From: Ephydatia muelleri
Taxonomy: Eukaryota; Porifera; Demospongiae; Spongillida; Spongillidae
Direction: 5' to 3'
Assembly (NCBI GenBank): GCA_013339895.1
Contig: JABACO010000005.1
Coordinates: 6,418,205-6,482,204 of the forward strand
Length of the DNA: 64,000 nucleotides
Below are positions 21,781-32,864 of the stretch, in pieces. Position numbers and translations under genes: made by a program. Within the stretch, counting starts at the first letter, position 1; each line of letters begins with the position of its first letter. Below the pieces are notes generated by a model. It saw nothing but the letters and a program-made list of their open reading frames with translations. It was not told where the DNA came from and searched no databases.

Positions 21781-22131
21781 AACTCCCCTACGCCACTTTT
21801 CATGCTTATTCCATCACACATACCGCGTTTTGTTACAAAAAGCGCTGTAGATGAGCAGATACTGTCGGACAAAAAACTGCCCTACGAAATTAACAATTCA
21901 TTTGACAAAAACCATTGTAACTCGCCAGACGAGGACACATAGACCACAAAAACGATCAAGCAGGTGGTCGATACATGTAGGAACTAGATTCCCTAAGATA
22001 AACCGTATCTTGTCGAATGGATTTAGTGGTTTTGGTGCTTTTACCTTTCTTTTCTTCACCCGCGTAAAGGTGTGATTAACACGAGGTCGGAGTGAACGCT
22101 GAATTTGCCCATTCAATGTATGGCGCACGTG

Positions 22132-22165
22132 ACCCGTTTCCAATCCCTCTATATATTATCTCTAA
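22132..22165 (-). repeat. P-like terminal repeat, diverged copy
   Basis: CCCGTTTCCAATCCCTCTAT then ATATTATCTC matches the right terminal repeat of the P-like element (CCGTTTCCAATCCCTTTATT then CTATTATC) with few differences. It lies in the same relation to the accessory remnant at 20207-20810 as in the intact element. Confidence 0.7.
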
Positions 22166-22324
22166 ATATTTCCTGTACGAGGGCATTAATAATATTATGA
22201 CGTCCAGTCATTAATAGAATAGTGATGTTTTATTGGCATTACGGCGCCCCATAATTTTTGGCCCGCAGGGGGGGCCTGGGTACCCAGCCCCCCCTCCCCC
22301 GGCCACCACGCCACTGCCTGGATC

Positions 22325-22783
22325 ACTTTTGGCAGGGGCACGGATCACTTTTGGCAGCGAAAATTTTGCCCGGATCAAACTTTTTGAATGACAGGCCCTT
22401 GCTCTGCAGCTAAGATAGAGGTCCCTCTGGATGGCGATGACTTCTAAGCCAATTGTCAGTGTCTGGGTGCAGAGCCTGTATGGGCTTTTGCTGTGTAGGC
22501 GAATCCACCATCATGATTACACACGCGCATGCGCACTTCACCGCTTCATGTTAATGGTTTTTGCACACGTACTTACAGGCTATAGTAATATTTGGTGCTG
22601 ATACTATAAATTCACGTAGCTTAAGTAAGCTAATGCAGTGTCGAGTGCATGACTGTCCGTATAAGGCCCGATATGTGTCATCTGCATGAGAGAGTGCATC
22701 AGTCAGAGAAGTTGAGAGAGCACCATGGACCAACGTTGCTACATTACATGGTCCCATCAACCCCCGTCTGTGATAAACTTTAA
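22325..22783. other. Intergenic between hAT-A and the caspase-like frame
   Basis: Holds two near copies of GGATCACTTTTGGCAG (22320-22358). No gene recognised. The caspase-like frame opens after a TAA at 22781-22783, so any first exon would lie here or further upstream. Confidence 0.4.
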
Positions 22784-23973
22784 CCCAAGTCAAAGCTACT
22801 TTTCGGATATGGGATAGTATCCGGTCCCACACGGACGTCCAACCATCAAGACGCAATAAACGTTGCCAGGTGTCTTATTTCAAACGAGATAGTGCCGGCA
22901 AATAACGTTATCACCTTCGCCAACAATTCGAGCGATTTCAGCGATTCCTATACTTCAATCAAACTGGCCAAAGCGTTTAAATTTCAAGCATCTAACGTGG
23001 AAAGCGATGGAATACTTATATTCTACTACTCCGGTCCGGGCCACAAAATGGGCGAAAACCGTTGGTCTCTGGCTTCGACCGACTTCGACGCACGCGATCC
23101 AACAACACACATCACGGCGGACTCGATAATCAACTGGCTCGTGACGAGCACGTGCAAGGCGAAGCTGGTCCTCGTTATCCTCAACTGCTCTCAAGGAGGA
23201 GCAGACTTAGCGACCGCACTCACCGATCGCACGAGGAACCATTCTGGTCTCAGTGTTTGCGCCCTGAGCACAAACGATGACCCTCCCTCTCTGTTCACGT
23301 CGCTGGATACCTCCATATCTGCTCGTTTCCTCTCCACCGCTATTTCCAAGCTGCGCGCGGGTCAGGGGGTGCTACAGGTAACCAATGTCTATGATTTTAC
23401 TGCACGTTGCTGCGAGGCCTTCTTCAAGCTGATACTCACTTACGATCCCGTCGCTAAGCGGGTTATTGACGCTCACGTGGCTCAACCGACTCTCACTGCG
23501 CTGGGAAAACCTCGTTTGGTGGAGATGGGGTCGTCGGAAGAGACCGATCAAGGCCCCCCGGGGGCCATGCAGTTTCTGGCGAAATACTTCCATCATGGAA
23601 TGGCAGGGGCACCTCTGCATCAGTACGCGTACGATTGGCTCCAGCGAGCTGGGGACGTGGCGGAGGGGCCTCTTGCCGACCTGCTCCGATTGGGCGTACT
23701 TGGCGACGATGTGGTCACGTGCGCCGTGATCTGCGTCATGATGCAAGCCTGGCGTCCGTGCAGATAGCCTTTGGCGAGGCGGCCGACGTGGACAGTGCTA
23801 ATCGTTTGCTCGTCGCCTTTACTGCCGTTGCCGCCACAGTGTCTTCCATCGCGCGGGACTCCGCCGAGCTGGAAGAGAGGCACTTCAGACTAGCGTGGAA
23901 TTCGTACTGTAAAACTACTGAAAATAGCGGCTTTGCGGTGCCGAACATCAGGGGAATGCTGGAGGACACGTGA
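22784..23973 (+). CDS. Caspase-fold (peptidase C14-like) protein, probably catalytically dead
   Basis: Open from 22784 to the stop at 23767. The N-terminal part reads LLFGYGIV and QDAINVARCLISNEIV, then NNVITFANN, like the start of caspase/metacaspase-type domains. Strand 3 reads GILIFYYSGPGHK where active members have YYSGHG, so the catalytic His position holds Pro. Strand 4 reads LVLVILNCSQGGADLA where active members have DCC or DSC followed by a small residue and G, so the expected catalytic Cys appears to be Ser. The C-terminal half (residues about 210-330) is helical with no family I know. The frame continues in another phase from about 23747 to a stop at 23971 (SLASVQIAFGEAADVDSANR), so a one-base shift or assembly error is likely. 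No ATG precedes the domain, so an upstream exon is missing or decayed. G+C is higher than in its neighbours. Confidence 0.65.
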
Positions 23974-24169
23974 CGTCATTCCGTGCGTGGGCGCGGATTG
24001 AACCTGCGTAAGCATCCGAGACTGCATAAATGGAACTACATGTAATGAGGCTAAATTATTAATGGCAGTGTATATTGGTAACTTGCAGTTCGATGTAAAT
24101 GTTTGGACCGGATTACAATTGTTACAAGCCGGCCGCAAGGTCTGCTGCACTACTATGGCTTCTAGACCA

Positions 24170-24560
24170 TTGACTTGCAGTGTCTTTGGAAAGATATTGC
24201 GGTTCTAGTACAGTAATACTCGGAATTGTTCATGTAACGGATGACGAAACTAGCTAATGATGTTTTTATGCAATTAAAGCCCACCAGATCCAAGACATGT
24301 TGAGCAAGGGTGTCATCCAACGATTCTCTAGTCGATGGGAAGCCCTGGTGGTACAAAAAATAAAAAATAAAAATAAAATAAAATAAATAAAAAATAAAAA
24401 ATAAAAAAAAGGATGGTACACTTAGGTTTAATTTGTGTTGATCTCCATAAGGTCAATTTACCCACATCCCTTTTGCACTAAAACCACCGCGGATGCCCTG
24501 AACTGAGAGGGTCGTGATGACACCTTGCTTGACATGTCCTGGATTAACTTGGTGAGCTTT
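24170..24560 (+). pseudogene. Ty3/gypsy-type reverse transcriptase scrap
   Basis: Plus-strand frames read HQIQDMLSKGVIQRFSSRWE, the motif that opens the gypsy reverse transcriptase fingers, then KKDG.LRF followed by a CVDLHK-like stretch. Between them, where the lysine codons should be, lies an A-rich expansion (24354-24412, AAAATAAAAA type). Downstream frames are full of stops. No LTRs, primer-binding site or integrase seen nearby. A dead fragment. Confidence 0.6.
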
Positions 24561-24949
24561 AATTGCATAAAACTTCATCAGCTATATAGCTAGTTCGTTG
24601 CTGTTTTCATCGTTACATTAAAAACCCTGCTCGGATATAACAGAACCCGCGTATCCTTTCAACGACACTAGCACGTGCATGGTCGAGAAGCCATAGTAGT
24701 GCATGGACCTTGCGGCCGGCAGGTAACAGTTGTAATCCCGGTCCAAACATTTACGTGTAGCGTCTGCAAATGAGAGGGCTGGTTGACAAGAAACTCATTT
24801 GAACGTCTGCATGTAATTCGCTCATTGTTGTATCGTATTGGTTCGACTCCAAGTCTTTTAACTTTCCTGATCCAAAGGTGACAACTCTAAAATATAATCA
24901 GGGGCAGGGTTGTTACATTCTGTTGCATCAGAGTAAAACTACTGGTCCA

Positions 24950-25455
24950 CATTTTGCACGAGCGCAGTTACAAATAAATCCCCTCATCCAGAGAAGTGTA
25001 TTTCAGTCTCGCTTTTTACAACCACGAAGATCATTGCATTGGACGCGGCAAGTGGGTAATCAGCGCTGGCCATTCCAGAGAACAAGGCGTTCGACTGGCA
25101 GCGATATCATTCGCCTCGTTCCCAAAAATGTAACGCAGCGAAATACGGGTACGGGCAACACGCATTGGGTCCTTTGGTTGGGGTTGTCAAAGGTATGGCC
25201 GCCGTTAGAAGCCGCAATGTTGATGCGTAGAGCAGTGCGAATTAAGTACTCCGAGCGCAGAATATGTGCAGCGTGACCCACGCGGTGAAAAGCAGCTTCA
25301 TCATTGCGCGTACAGGGTCAACCAGCCAATATAGCCACACGAGTCCCGGTCGGTAACGACTTCGGCACAGCCTCATGCAGTACAAGCACTATGCAAGATA
25401 GCGGCCGCTAGTCCGAGCTACAGACGGTTATGATAAGTGTTTTGTCATACAAAAT
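24950..25455 (-). pseudogene. Broken copy of the 27-kb receptor gene
   Basis: The DNA aligns base by base with the receptor at 26989-27927 over most of its length. Shared stretches include CTCGTTCCCAAAAATGTAAC, the AATATGTGCAGCGTGACCCA region and GATAGCGGCCGCTAG near its upstream end. Many small deletions destroy the frame, including loss of most of the TM2-TM3 region. Same orientation as the parent, about 2 kb away, so a tandem duplicate that died. Confidence 0.8.
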
Positions 25456-25658
25456 TGTCGATCAACTTAAAAACATTGATTGCCTCCGTCAATACAAACC
25501 AATTATCTCTGTACAACTGATTTTTAGCTTCATATGACCTCAGCAATACAGATCGAGGCCTATATATACAGTTTATTATAGTGACTGAAGTCCAATCACT
25601 TGATGAATACACTTTAGATTTATGCAGCCGGCCTCCCCCCCACACACACACATACACA

Positions 25659-25771
25659 ACATACATTACTTATAAGATGTGACGGGGTAAAGAAATAAAC
25701 GAAGCAGCTAGCGTGTGCACACGCTATATAGCTGCTTCTTTACCCCCTCACATCTTATATGTAATGTATGT
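25659..25771. repeat. 113-bp hairpin repeat (MITE-like)
   Basis: Arms ACATACATTAC..GGGGTAAAGAA and TTCTTTACCCC..GTAATGTATGT pair around a GTGTGCACAC centre with small bulges. No target duplication is clear. Confidence 0.7.
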
Positions 25772-25983
25772 GGAATAGTTTTTATGACGGGCACGGGAAA
25801 AAGAGGTTTAAAACGGACTAGTCGTTTTTTTAAGTGCTGAAAGAGAACCTGCATGGTACGTGGTGCTTCCTTGTTGATTTTGTTACCTTGTCAAGATCAT
25901 TTGGACCTGATTCCGTCATATATTATGCAGGGCTATTTTGTATTTGTTATTTGTTATTATTATTTTTCTTTCTCTCCCTATAG

Positions 25984-26368
25984 CAGGGCTGCAAAGGCCA
26001 GCTGGCCTGTCAGGCCAGGGGCTAGGCCTGACCTGCCAGGCCGGACCACCAATCTGTCAGGCCGGACTACGCCCACTCTACGCACCAGTAAGCGTACAGT
26101 AACCTGTCTATCGTTTGTGGTGACATTTGTCCTGCGAGGCATCTTGAAGGAACCTCTTGAGATCCATGCAACAAATTCACTGTTATGAGAATCGATGGAG
26201 ATGAAATGGACGCTTCGTCGATCGACAAGGCGAATCGTACTGGCAATCAAGTTATATACGTCATAATTGACATTTGAAGTACATAATTTTAATAAGTTGG
26301 CCTGTCTGCCTGGCATGTCAGGCCACACAGTCTGGCCGGACACCCTGGCCTGGCCTTCGGCAGCCTTG
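25984..26368. mobile_element. Small non-autonomous hAT-like element
   Basis: The left end CAGGGCTGCAAAGGCCAG and the right end CTGGCCTGGCCTTCGGCAGCCTTG are imperfect inverted repeats. The ends are rich in GGCC palindromes (CTGGCCTGTCAGGCCAG type). The flanks CCTATAG and CCTATAT match at six of seven positions. Short frames inside show no family. Confidence 0.55.
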
Positions 26369-26793
26369 CCTATATAGGTATATTGGCGCACTGGCCCTCA
26401 TGTAAATGGAGTGCTGAATATCATTCTGAAATAGCTTATTTAACTGTGATCCGGCCGACTCTGGCTCAAAATACGGTCTGAACTAAACTGTACTCCATAT
26501 TTGTAGATAATCAACACAACAGATCTAGACCCAGATTAAATGTGCTGAAATTAAACTGCATGCAGCCGATTAAATCATATAGGTAGTAATGCTAAGCATG
26601 GACTAAGCTGCATGGGAACCTCTTTCTCTTCTCCCAGCTGCTTGTAGTGCCCCTTTCCATTTTTGCTGCGTGCAATATGTTCTCGCACGCAACGCTATAT
26701 GGAATCCACTATCAGTACTACTGGCCATATGGCCCGCCAGGATGAGTGATGCCGCAATGTAGCCTTGAATGTATAACCTGTAGCCCATCATGC

Positions 26794-26883
26794 CCAGCAC
26801 CACATTCATTCTGGAATATCCATGCAGGTCTTCCCTGGCCAGCACCACATTCATTCTGGAATATCCATGCAGATCTTCCCTGG
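26794..26883. repeat. Tandem duplication, 45-bp unit, two copies
   Basis: CCAGCACCACATTCATTCTG followed by GAATATCCATGCA(G/A)(G/A)TCTTCCCTGG occurs twice in a row, nearly identical. Confidence 0.85.
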
Positions 26884-26988
26884 AATGACTATATAAGGAA
26901 TGAGAATATATTTAGACTGAGGTATATTACAAACATGCATGCAAATAACAGTACAACAAACTCCACACGTTGTAGTTGCCTTCATCCG

Positions 26989-27927
26989 TTAAGCTGGTCG
27001 CGCGGTGCTCGAACTGTGCGAGGTATAAAGGGAAATATTCTCAGCAGTGTTCCGCTTTTGTTTTCTCATTTTGGGAAAACACTTGGCTATAGTGATGTGC
27101 ACAATGAGCGTCACACCCGAGGCAAGACTCCATAGCGAGATGAATGTGAGTGCAACAAAAAACAGCTCCCTGCTTGGAGTGGTAGTTATAGCCAGAAATA
27201 TGTTCAAAGCGAGCTGGGGTATTATAAAGACAAAGAATAGTATTGGAAAGGCAGCTAAGGGGATAAGGTGTCGAAGAGCTTTCGAGAACTGATCCCCCTC
27301 ATCGAGAGAAGTGTATTTCAATCTCGAACGGCAAACTTTATTCGTCAATTTTAACACCATGGAGATCATTGCAATGGAAGCGGCAAAGAGGGTAATCAGC
27401 GCCGGGACGTCCCACAGAACCAAGCGTTCAACGGCAGCTATATCTTTCGTCTCGTTCCCAAAAATGTAACACAGTGACGAAGTACGGGTAACACGCATTG
27501 GTCCGTAGGTACTGGTAACCAGAGGTACACTAGCTATGACCGCCGGTACAATTAGCGATGTTGCAACGTAGAGCACTTCAAGTTTCAGGGTCTTACGAAA
27601 CACTCCGAAGCAGAATATGTGCAGCGTGACCCAGGCAGTGAAAAGCAGCTTCATCCATTGCGCGTACAGTGTCAACCAGCCAATAGCCGCGCACGATGCG
27701 GGACTGTAAAATTTGTCGATGAGCACCGCTTGTAATACTTCCACAATTGCAAAGGCCAGCGACGCCAACACCTGGTAGAGAGCCAGTCGGTATACGACTC
27801 TTCGATACAGCTTCAGTACAAACACCAAGATAGCGGCCGCTAGGCACGACAGCACCGAGCCACAGACGGTTATGATAAATGTTATGTCATACAAAATACT
27901 CGTACTGTCGTCACCGGAGGAGTTCAT
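26989..27927 (-). CDS. Seven-transmembrane receptor, cAMP-receptor-like (paralogue)
   Basis: Single-exon gene of 312 residues from the ATG at 27927; the frame continues upstream without an ATG to 27987. The N-terminus MNSSGDDSTS has an N-glycosylation site, and seven hydrophobic helices follow. It shares with the receptor at 334-1278 the VYRLALYQVLASL opening of helix 2, WVTLHIFCFGVF in helix 3, STYGP before extracellular loop 2, and LIPLAAFPILFFVFIIP in helix 6. It lacks the GQWCWI motif, having SSLCYIFG instead. The tail is basic then Ser/Thr-rich, a possible phosphorylation region. The ligand is unknown. A dead copy lies at 24950-25455. Confidence 0.85.
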   Translation of the reverse strand: MNSSGDDSTSILYDITFIITVCGSVLSCLAAAILVFVLKLYRRVVYRLALYQVLASLAFAIVEVLQAVLIDKFYSPASCAAIGWLTLYAQWMKLLFTAWVTLHIFCFGVFRKTLKLEVLYVATSLIVPAVIASVPLVTSTYGPMRVTRTSSLCYIFGNETKDIAAVERLVLWDVPALITLFAASIAMISMVLKLTNKVCRSRLKYTSLDEGDQFSKALRHLIPLAAFPILFFVFIIPQLALNIFLAITTTPSRELFFVALTFISLWSLASGVTLIVHITIAKCFPKMRKQKRNTAENISLYTSHSSSTARPA

Positions 27928-29075
27928 TGGATCAATATGATATGTCTTCGTCGATGATAGCTTCGTTGACCTCAGCAAAAAAAACACCTTTAATTACTCT
28001 AATTCATCGTCATGCATTACATCATAAATGAATTTATTTAGCAGTCGATGGAGATACATGTTTGGGCCTTCTAACGCAGTATTAAAATCTCTATACATTG
28101 TGTGTGCGTTAAAATATATATGCATAAAACGAAAAAGAAGGTACCTTACACATTTGGACACAACATGAAATAAGGGTTGAAATATCGTATGATGTACAAA
28201 TTATTATCGAGACAACGTCAGCTTTGGATAGTTCACGAGTTTTCTGTGAGTCGCAGTCTTAATTTGGCCGTCCAATTAGGCCATTAATGTTTCAACCGGC
28301 CGTCAGTTGAGACCTTCATGCCCTGACTGGTGTTCAAAAACATTTTCCGCTTGGGACTTTGCCAGCAACACACAGCGCACTGAAGAAGATTCTTTTGCTG
28401 CGCTTGTGTTAATGGTAAAACCGGTCCTATTCTGTTGGTCAAGCTGTTTGCACCCTGCATGCATGGTGCTCTGTTTGTCAAATCCTCCATTGGCACAGGT
28501 ATCCTTGCATTGCATCATGCACTGAGGCCTGTATATAGTACACAACAAAAGGAGCTTAATATTGAATTATGTCATCACTCTGTATATGGTATTCTGGGGG
28601 TTAGCCCACGACTGATCGGTTGTACTATCAGTCTGGAAAAAATTGTGCATCTGGTTTGTGCAAGGAATGCAATACTGAATGAATGAATGTAACTGATGGG
28701 TGTACAAGCTGTCATGGCTATAGCAACTGGACATGAAGTTTTTGGAGCTCTTTACCAACCGGTTATGGGATAAAGAGTATATATTATGCATGCGCCCTCT
28801 TATAATGTCCGAGTGCCTGCCTGCATCAATGAGTATAGTTTATGTGGTTCTCTAAATGATAATCAGGTAAGCACTGATGCAATACCAATTATGTGCACTG
28901 CATTTGAATTGTCTATACATCTCTACTTCCCACTATCTATGCCCTGCTTGCAATATAACCGAAATGAGTTTTTAAAATAAACTGATATTAAGCTATTACC
29001 CTGCATGTGTTTGAGTATAGTTTGTCTGCACTTCTGTGCACAACACACCATCTGTGTACATACCCACATCCACAT

Positions 29076-29114
<39 letters not shown>
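29076..29114. repeat. (CA)n microsatellite
   Basis: About 19 uninterrupted CA units. Confidence 0.95.
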
Positions 29115-29116
<2 letters not shown>

Positions 29117-29629
29117 GTATACAGCTGTCCTATTTTTTGTTCAGAATGGTTGCCGTTAAAACAGGTGATGAATGGTCGCAGTCCAGGCCACACGCTTCAA
29201 GGCCTCAAGTGAATTTGAATGAAGCACAGAACTTGTTGGAACACATATTTCTTACAGTTCTTTTTTTTTTCACAACATTAAGTTTTCAGCAGCATAAATA
29301 CTATTATACTTAGACAGGTCATTATAATTTCATTCATATGTACCTTTCTTCTTGCTTCCATCGAACATTACACAACGATGTATACTTGTCCAACAACCTC
29401 CTATGGACTTGGCTGTCATAAGAGTGAAGGTTGACTTTCGACATGCTGCAGTATAAGTGGCAGGTGTGGTCAGGGGTTGGTAACCCCTCCCCATGTCAAT
29501 CCATGTACATGCATGAGCAATAACACTTCCCTAATTCACAATTCAATCGCAATTTTAATGTTCTAGGTGCTAAGACTGTCTCTTTCATACTTCCAGTGTT
29601 AATTTTAGCATCATAATGAAATCATCCCC

Positions 29630-29630
<1 letters not shown>

Positions 29631-29663
<33 letters not shown>
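29631..29663. repeat. Homopolymer run, 33 C
   Basis: Uninterrupted run of 33 cytosines after CCCCT. One of several G/C homopolymers in the window. Confidence 0.9.
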
Positions 29664-30870
29664 TGCCATACTGAAATGATGCCCCTGGCATCATCCACAG
29701 GGGACTTACTACAACCATCTCGTCTTACTAGCAGACCTTTATCATGGCAATAGCAAGTAACTAGACAGCATAACCATAATTGATACTGTAATTGCAATAT
29801 CTATTGGTATGTCCAATCTACGGCACAATAGTCCCTTGGAAAAGTGCAAACATTTGGTTTGGAATTGCACAATGCTTTTGCCAATTCGTACTGTCACATA
29901 ATCATGCTGGTGAAGTGCCAGATAAAGCCAAGAACGAAAAGACTCCAATCCTTTGCAAATCACCATGCGTGCACTTTACTTCCATTGCTATTGCAATATA
30001 TGACGTGCTTGGGACTCGTTGTCCATTTTGAAAGAACTCTGTAATCAAGTCAACAAAGACATGTTTCAGGCGAAACGATGATAACACTATCTGCTCCAGT
30101 GGCTTTCTGTTCATTGTAAAACAGAGAGGGAATGCCACCTCTGTACTGGGAATGCCCTAGGTTTTGTTGTGCTGTTTGGTTGTTGGTGATTTTTTGTTTC
30201 TTATATTCTGAGCTGCTCTAATGTTTATTAATATTATTACTTAAATGAAAGTTTACAAAGCTGATAGGCTTAGACAACAACAACCTGCAGATTTAATCAG
30301 TGATGTCCAATTTAAAAACAAACTGTTTACTATGCAACATAGCTAGCACAGCTGATGAGTTTGTATCAGCCCACCACTGGCTAGTACTACCAAGTTTACC
30401 TAGGGTGTGTAACCTCCCCTGCATAATGAAAATCAATTTTTACGAATACTTTTAAAACACTAATCGATTTTTCAGGGTTTGTGGATCTGAAAATCGATTT
30501 TTACGAATAGTTTAAAAAACAAAATTCGATTTTTCCGAACAGGTTTTGCCAAATTTCCTGCCGAATACCTAGATTATTCAGGTTATGGTGCTTGTGGAGT
30601 GCACACTGAGAAGATAATTAATGTCTGTACAGAAATCCACATGGTCTTGCACCAAACTAGAGCTGTGGCCTAAGGCTTGAAACCGGTTGTGCCGGAGCTC
30701 CGGTTAACCGGTTAACCGACGGTTAACCGATTGCGAGAATCAAATAACCGCCTCAACTGGTTATTTTTCAGCAAAATAACCGCTTTAACCGGTTGTTAAA
30801 ATTTTAAGCAACCACAACCGACCGGTCGATATAGTGGATTTGCAAGTGGTGTTTATTACATCTAGCAATA

Positions 30871-30916
30871 ATGCCGGGCACGAGAAAACAATCAGCGACG
30901 AGAGCGGAGAAGGCTG
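30871..30916 (+). pseudogene. Orphan first exon inside the middle element
   Basis: Reads MPGTRKQSATRAEKA and ends at a GTGATA donor, like the short basic first exons of other hAT genes here. No downstream exon of the same gene is recognisable, so the element has lost its own gene or this frame is chance. Confidence 0.35.
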
Positions 30917-31051
30917 GTGATATTTATAGCAACTTTGTTATATAATTATAGCAACCTACTATTATTATACTACTACTATTACTATAGTAATCAAGACGCT
31001 CGTGACGTCAATGCAACACCTCTAATAGTGAGTCCGCGCACCGCGTCTCGT

Positions 31052-31465
31052 TCAGACAGTGTGCGTGGACTCAGCATTAATATTAGGGTGATAGACAACC
31101 CAATATTGATGCAAGTTCTTGTAATGTACCTCGTCATCATCGCGTCTCTTCCTTTTCTGTCCCCGTGCATCGTCATCTTCTGCTTGTTTTCGGTCACGCT
31201 CCTCCTCAAAACGAGCTATGTACTGCTCACAGCACCCGCTTAAATGTTCAAGCGGCTCCCACGTATCATCCTCATGGCTAAACCCTTTCCATCGCACGAG
31301 CCATTCTTTGCGCTTTTTTGTCATTTGCTCGGCAATTATATCCTCTACAAAGTAGATGTCTTTGTACGCGGCGGGATCCGCGACATGCTTAAGGGTACGC
31401 CGCGGGCCATCTTTTCTGCCATGTGGCGAAGCCCGAGGTTATGCTGGCTTAGCTTTTGGTCCCAT
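31052..31465 (-). pseudogene. Chromodomain protein fragment inside a transposon
   Basis: From ATG 31465 the frame reads MGPKAKPA, hits TAA, and stays open in the same frame as PRASPHGRKDGPRRTLKHVA. Then comes a clear chromodomain: YFVEDIIAEQ, EWLVRWKGFSHEDDTWEPLE, HL, and CEQYIARFEEE. The aromatic cage residues of methyl-lysine readers (the Y/F before VE, W of WKG, W of TWEP) are present. An Asp/Lys/Arg-rich linker and a stop follow. Chromodomains occur in chromovirus integrases and some DNA transposons, but no integrase is attached here. It may be a captured host or retroelement domain. One in-frame stop argues for decay, or the start lies at the internal methionine of EQMTKK. Confidence 0.75.
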
Positions 31466-31561
31466 CGAGATATCGATTTTGCTTTAATAATTGATAATTA
31501 ATTAACAGTTAAACCGGTTGTTTTAAAGAGAACAACCGCAAACCGACCGGTTATTTTTTAA

Positions 31562-32073
31562 CACCGGATCCGTGAGAACAGGACATTTTTTGAGCTGATT
31601 TTGTCGAACGCACGTTTTTGAAAATTAGTCGGAAGCGGTCCAATTGTCGTAAACGCTATGAACTATAATAATACAACTCTCCACATGAATATTTATGCTT
31701 TTCCCACCTTCATACCTACTTCCTAGCCTATCCTGTGTTTGTTCAAAGTTCGTAACTTACAACCGTCACCGAAAAAAGTACACTTTTTCAGTGACGTTTT
31801 TCTCACTCGTAAACAGTGAATATATTCTCATTTCTACACAAAAACATCGAATTCTACTAATTTTGGCACTGCAGTCTTTCAGCTCTCTGAAGACAGAGTT
31901 CAAAGCCAAATGTCTATCATATAGGTCTGGGCACGATGGAAATAAGTAATCGGGCGGAGGTCCTATTAAAGCTTCACGCTAATATTAGTGACATATAAGC
32001 CACTCATTTGTCGATTATCGTTCTCTTACTCTCCTTGTTCTCTCTCTCCTCTCTCTCCTCTCCTCTCGATCCG

Positions 32074-32163
<90 letters not shown>

Positions 32164-32175
32164 CTCTCTCCTCTC

Positions 32176-32210
<35 letters not shown>

Positions 32211-32864
32211 TGTCTACGGCTTTTCTGATGTTAATCCTATCAATTTTGTAAAGTTTTCATGTACTCTGTGATGCGCCTTACTAGCTCGTACGGGTGTATC
32301 TGGTAACGATCTATCCTTCCTTGGACGACCTGGAACGTTGGTGGGGTTGCATAGACAACACTTATTACAACGCGTTCCTCCATCACACTTAGTGCCCAAG
32401 CTGGTTTCTTGTGCTTCTCAGCACATGATGGCAACATTTTACATTCGACTCGTCCACTAATGACTAAATAACGAATTACGTCACTTTCCATGGGTCTGGG
32501 GACTTACCAAGGCAAGTTGGCTTAACGTTTTGTACAAAATCTAAGCGGATTAATGAAACGTTATTCGCTATGATCTCTATTGGTAAACAAACTAAGCATG
32601 AAAGCACAATAAAACTTGTTGAATAGGGCTTGAGAAAAAAGTGTACTTACGTCCCCGTGATGACCGAGAAATTGCGAATCGCGTCTCTTGCAATGCATAC
32701 AGATCTAGCATCAATCTTGCTACAAGATTGAAAATGACATAAACAATTTCAGCGATGGTTGGGCTATCCAAAAATGCCACTCTTGTAGCGAGAAACATTT
32801 TTCCGACTAATTTTCTGAATGGAGGGTTCGACAAAAAAAATGTCCTGTTCTCACGGATCCGGTG
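31562..32864. mobile_element. TTAA-flanked element, innermost of the nest
   Basis: Inverted ends CACCGGATCCGTGAGAACAG / CTGTTCTCACGGATCCGGTG, extending about 30 bases, are flanked by TTAA (31558-31561, 32865-32868), as in Kolobok or piggyBac-type elements. Inside are a CT microsatellite and two minus-strand frames (32834-32592, LATRVAFLDSPTIAEIVYVI, with a GTAAGT donor; 32491-32240, MESDVIRYLVISGRVECK). I recognise neither product and they do not join in phase. No transposase seen. Confidence 0.8.
32036..32211 (+). repeat. (TC)n microsatellite
   Basis: About 175 bases of CT/TC repeat with CCTCTC interruptions inside the TTAA element. Confidence 0.95.

Larger units (their letters stand above)
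4921..22316 (-). mobile_element. hAT-A: old hAT transposon, 17.4 kb with nested insertions
   Basis: The left end at 4921 reads CAGTGGCGTGGTGGC, and the right end at 22316 is its exact reverse complement (GCCACCACGCCACTG); both continue into G/C-rich sequence. The flanks are the identical 8-mer CCTGGATC at 4913-4920 and 22317-22324, the duplication length typical of hAT elements. Its own minus-strand transposase survives in three colinear blocks (15885-16400, 9324-9745, 5081-5318) separated by the younger hAT-C and hAT-B. The gene is dead. Part of the stretch from 16.4 to 22.3 kb must also be later insertion. Confidence 0.88.
27988..30392. other. Intergenic, no confident gene
   Basis: Contains a CA microsatellite and a C run listed separately. 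Two minus-strand frames (28303-28548, Cys-rich with QCKDTCANGGFDKQ; 29902-30138, MNRKPLEQIVLSSFRLKHVF) look somewhat protein-like, but I recognise neither and see no clear splice context. Confidence 0.35.

Noticed and set aside
32214-32834. Two-exon minus-strand gene inside the TTAA element
   Set aside because: A good GTAAGT donor exists, but the frames do not join in phase with the nearest acceptor and neither half matches a family I know. Mentioned only within the element.
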